Assembly (NCBI GenBank): GCA_010094045.1
Contig: ML986598.1
Location: 428,608 to 464,074 of the forward strand
Reading direction: 5' to 3'
DNA: 35,467 bases
Source: Lojkania enalia
Lineage: Eukaryota > Ascomycota > Dothideomycetes > Pleosporales
Shown here in pieces: positions 31,813-35,467 of this stretch. Under the pieces are notes generated by a model, which was not told the DNA's origin, did no database searches, and saw only the letters and a program-made list of their open reading frames with translations. A program made the position numbers and the translations under genes. How positions within the stretch are numbered: the first letter of the stretch is position 1; each line of letters begins with the position of its first letter.

Positions 31813-34800
31813 ATATATTATTATCTACTAGATAATCTATATTCTCTATACTATCCTTATATACCTTAATCTATTTAGTTAGAGCCTTTAAGAGTTCTAG
31901 CTAATTCGGATACTTATTATAAAAAGCTTTTAGCTTATAAGGCGAACCTATAAAATTTAAAGCTTTATACTAGACCGGGTTAAGATTATATCCTACCCAT
32001 TTTATATAGTATTTAAGGGTCTTATAATATAGCTTACTAGCTAGTATTTCTTTAACCTCCCACTCTTCTATCCCCTTAATAGCGATAGCGGGTGGTTTCG
32101 GAGCTTTTTACCCTAGTAGAGGGTCCTGGGGGTTCTTATATAGTAGGTTTAGTATAAAGATATTATATATTCTTAACCCTAGGGGTAGCTATAGATAGTA
32201 TAAGTTTCTAACCTATTCTAGTACTTTAAAAGGGCCCTTCTATTAATTAGATAGCTTTCGGCTCGGTCTCTAAACTATAAGATTCTTAGTATTTAGGTAG
32301 ACTATATTACTAATCTATTAATTAATTAGTTACTAGTAATAGTTAATAACAGATTATATATAATCCTAAACCTTCTTAATATTAGCCTTTATAATTTCCT
32401 AAACTGTATATATATAAGTTACTAGAGCTAAAGTATTCTTATAATTCAATTTATCTGTTATAGTAATAAGATTAATAGAATATTTTCAATCCTAACTCTA
32501 ATAGGGCTTAAATCTATATAGGATCTAATATAGGGATATTCTAATAGTTATATAGGGTAGAGTTGCTTGTACTTAGTCGATTATAAGTAATAGAGAACTC
32601 TAGTTGTCTTAATAGAAGGATATAAAAGGGCGCAGTCTCTAATTAATATACTTATTTATAATCTCTATCTATCTATTAGTTTCTTTATAATAAGTAGTAG
32701 ATAGTTTAATCTTTACGCCTAAGATACAGCAGAATTCGGACTAGAAACTAGATATAAACTAAGGTCCTCGGTCTAAAATAATAGTTTTAGGCGTATAGCT
32801 AAAGTAGTATACCTATTAAATAAATAATTCGGCTATTCCCCATACATTAATTATACAATAGTAGAAAATAGATACCACTTATTTAGACAGGCGATTAATT
32901 ACTACTATAATCTAATTATATTCAGACTTATCTATAGGAAAATTCTTAAAGTTAATATATAGATACTATATTAGTTAATTTAGTATAAGAAGTAGATAGA
33001 TAAAACCTAGGGTTCGGGTTTATATCGGATAAGCTTTATAGTATAGAATATAATTCCGTATATATTATTTACAAGTAGCCTTTATACTCTTCTAATAGTA
33101 CTTCTAGAATAGTAATTAATAGGTTTTAGTAGCGCTTAGGTGTGTAGAGGATACTTAGTTATAAGCCTCTTATATAAGTTGCATATAAAGGCCTGAATCT
33201 AATAGAATATATAAACGATTATTATAGAGGAGTAGTCTATTCTCTATCTAATACTTATAGGGTAAAAGTATACGTTCCTATATAAAGGAGGCTCGGTTTT
33301 CCTATAGTAATACGTTAATTAACTCTAGAGAGTCTAGTAATATAACCTACTCCTAGCTTTTAATAATATTTAGTATAGCTATTTAAGTTGTTATTTAGGT
33401 AATATAGGACTAGGCTAATTCGGTATTAATTTAGGGGTAAAGTCGATGCGGTTCGAGTAGGACTCTTAACTAGTTGTTAGTTTAAGCTACTTTTAAGTTT
33501 TCTATATCTTATTCGCAATAATTAAGGATGTCTACTCTAGCGTTATTCTTATCTAAGGTATACTCGATTCAGAACTAATACTAAACTAATTCCTTAGTCT
33601 AATAAACTTAACAAGTATTAAATACCTTTATAGTTATAAAATATTTAAGTAAGCAATAATTAGTATATACTAGAGTTCTAGTAGCTACTAAAGTAAGTTC
33701 TACCCTCTATTATTTAAACGTAGTAATAATTGCGAATAGTTTCTTATTATAGATCTTCTAGTTCAGTTCTAAACTAGATAGAACCTTACTATAAAATGCT
33801 ACAGGGTACTATTTTCCGTTAGAATATTTCTATAATAGTACTCCTATAACTATTCTATTAGAGGTATTAGTTTCCATTTTTGTTTCTAACGCAGGGTTAA
33901 AGTAGTAGAGAGTAGGTATACTTAATAGAGCTGACTTTAATTTCTTAAAGGTAATATTACATTCTAAAGTCTATATAAAAGGGGTTATAAGGCTCTATAG
34001 TATAATAATTAGCTTTACGATACGCGAGAATTCCGGTACGAACTATTAGTAGAATCTAGTAAAACCTAAGAAGGATTTTACACCTATTATAGTAGTAGGT
34101 AGCTGTTAGTTGCGTAGTACTTCTACCTTCTCTAGATTAACCTTAAGGCCTTTATTTAAGAGGATATAGCTAAGGTATTTAGTTCGGGTAATATAGAATT
34201 CGCTCTTCTTAATATTAACTTATAATCCTACTTAATATAATCTCTTAAGAACTTTCTTAACGTAGATAGCGTGTATCGCCTTATCTTTAGAGTAGATAAA
34301 GATATTATCTAGGTAAGTAATATAAAAGTTATCTAGATAGTCGATTAGTATATTATTTATATAGTACTAGTAAGTTGCTGGGCTGTTATATAATCTAAAA
34401 GGTAGAATTTTATATTTATAGGTTCCGTATTAAGTCTAAAAGGTAGTATATTTCTTAGAACTAGGGTCTATTCTAATTTTATTAAAGGCCGCGTAAATAT
34501 TAAACTTAGTAAAGATTACTATTTTAGTAGGTCTAGATAAGAGTTTATCTATATATAGTATTGGATATACGTTTTTATAGGTAAGAGTATTAAGTTTATA
34601 ATAATCTATACAGATATATAGGTTACTATTAGGTTTATAAATGTAAAGGATTAGAGATATAAAAAGGCTCCAACTCTACTTAATATACCTATACTATAGA
34701 TTATCTATAATATACTTTTTAGTTGCTTCCAGCTCCTTAATATTCTACTTATATAACGGGCTGTAACTATTAGGGAAGGGTTCTATAAGGACAATTTTAT

Positions 34801-35467
34801 AATTATAAGAGTAGTATTCTAGTAATTAATAAACCACAGTTTTACTAAATATATTTTAATACCTATAGTATTTAGATAGTAATCGGAGATTTACTAGTAC
34901 TTTATTTTCAGCCTTATCTTCTAGCTCTAGGGCTTGCTTGTCTTTAATTAGTCGATCGATTTTGTATAGAGACGTAGAGAAAAACTCGTTCTCTTTCCTC
35001 TTTATATTAAAGTAGAAAGTATTAGCTAAGATAAGAGCAATAATAAGAGAACGGACTTTCTTTAGATTAGGTTTGGACTTTATTATATACGGGCGTATAG
35101 AAGTTCTAAGCTTATTTAGACTATAGATTATAAGAGACTAATATAATTTTAGCAGTCTTAGTAGACCTTTAATATAATAGATAGTCGGACTATAGGACTA
35201 CTAATACTAGTCCTTTTCCTATAGAGCGTCGTGTCGCTAGATATCTAGCTCTACCTCCTTATTATATACTAGCTAAGTTAATTATATAAGAAGAGGAGGT
35301 AAAGAATTATAAGTAGTAAGATATTTAGAAGGCTATATAATCCAATTCTTATCCATATCTAGCTAGAGTTGAAAATAATATAACTATTTAATACTAATAA
35401 TACAATCCTAAGTACCTAGATCTATAATAATAAATAGGTAGTTTTAGATAGTTCTTCTATTAATTTA
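31813..35467 (-). pseudogene. pol: pol of gypsy B2: RT to chromodomain, 5' part off window
   Basis: On the minus strand the chromodomain lies at about 31890-32080 and the integrase at about 32260-33010. The integrase's first Asp is now Asn (32951-32953, the same change as in B). Its second Asp is kept in ILDRGP (32771-32773) and its Glu is kept (32663-32665). RNase H lies at about 33500-33950. The RT follows with the YLDD box as YLDN (second Asp to Asn, 34304-34306). The window ends around the linker between protease and RT. Reading matches B domain for domain, including the stretch that A interrupts in B. Confidence 0.88.

Larger units (their letters stand above)
30429..35467 (-). mobile_element. 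Gypsy B2: second copy of gypsy B, inverted, truncated by the window end
   Basis: The minus strand matches gypsy B from its 3' LTR back to the protease/RT boundary. The 3' LTR, polypurine tract, 1.1-kb 3' region, chromodomain, integrase, RNase H and RT are all present. It lacks gypsy A: the A target is intact here (AAGGA at 32616-32620). Gag and the 5' LTR lie off the right edge. It interrupts element G. Confidence 0.92.

Noticed and set aside
1..35467. CRISPR arrays, bacterial operons, rRNA or tRNA genes
   Set aside because: No regularly spaced repeats, no ribosome-binding patterns and no recognisable tRNA or rRNA segments. All readable domains belong to fungal-type transposons.

Overview
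The window looks like heterochromatin of a filamentous ascomycete (Pezizomycotina): about 35 kb of stacked, dead transposable elements that have been through heavy repeat-induced point mutation (RIP). The sequence is very AT-rich. TA is everywhere while CA and TG are scarce, CG, CC and GG survive, and no reading frame stays open beyond about 75 codons. Nearly every in-frame stop is a TAA or TAG that a C-to-T or G-to-A change could have made from a Gln, Arg or Trp codon. I see no intact gene, host gene, tRNA, rRNA or CRISPR array. The species cannot be named from the sequence. Layout, left half: a pogo/Fot1-like DDE transposon on + (1-1444, element 1) abuts a second on - (C, 1447 to about 3220). 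A third on - (D) is split into about 3222-3389 and 17677-19238 by a Ty3/gypsy chromovirus on + (B, 3390-17676; 279-bp LTRs; 5-bp target duplication AGCTT). B is itself split inside its integrase gene by a second gypsy chromovirus on - (A, 8395-15477; 213-bp LTRs; target duplication TCCTT). From 19239 to 22287 lie very AT-rich DNA, a small C-like fragment and a hAT transposase relic on -. Layout, right half: a run of 440 N (22586-23025) is flanked by two identical 298-bp copies, most likely overlapping contig ends. After it comes a third gypsy chromovirus on + (E, about 23081-28342). E appears to be cut in its chromodomain by a DDE transposon (F, +). F is cut by another (G, -, same family as element 1), and G is cut by a second copy of B (B2, -, 30429 to beyond the window end). 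This right-hand nest E > F > G > B2 is open: the distal halves lie outside the window. How the parts relate: no genes cooperate here. The content records successive insertions of gypsy, pogo/Fot1 and hAT elements into one another, all then inactivated by the host. B2 carries the uninterrupted version of the site where A entered B, which independently confirms the nesting. Both gypsy families visible at their 3' ends (A and B) have unusually long regions (1.1-1.7 kb) between chromodomain and 3' LTR. These contain a degraded open tract on the strand opposite gag-pol, which is the least explained feature in the window.
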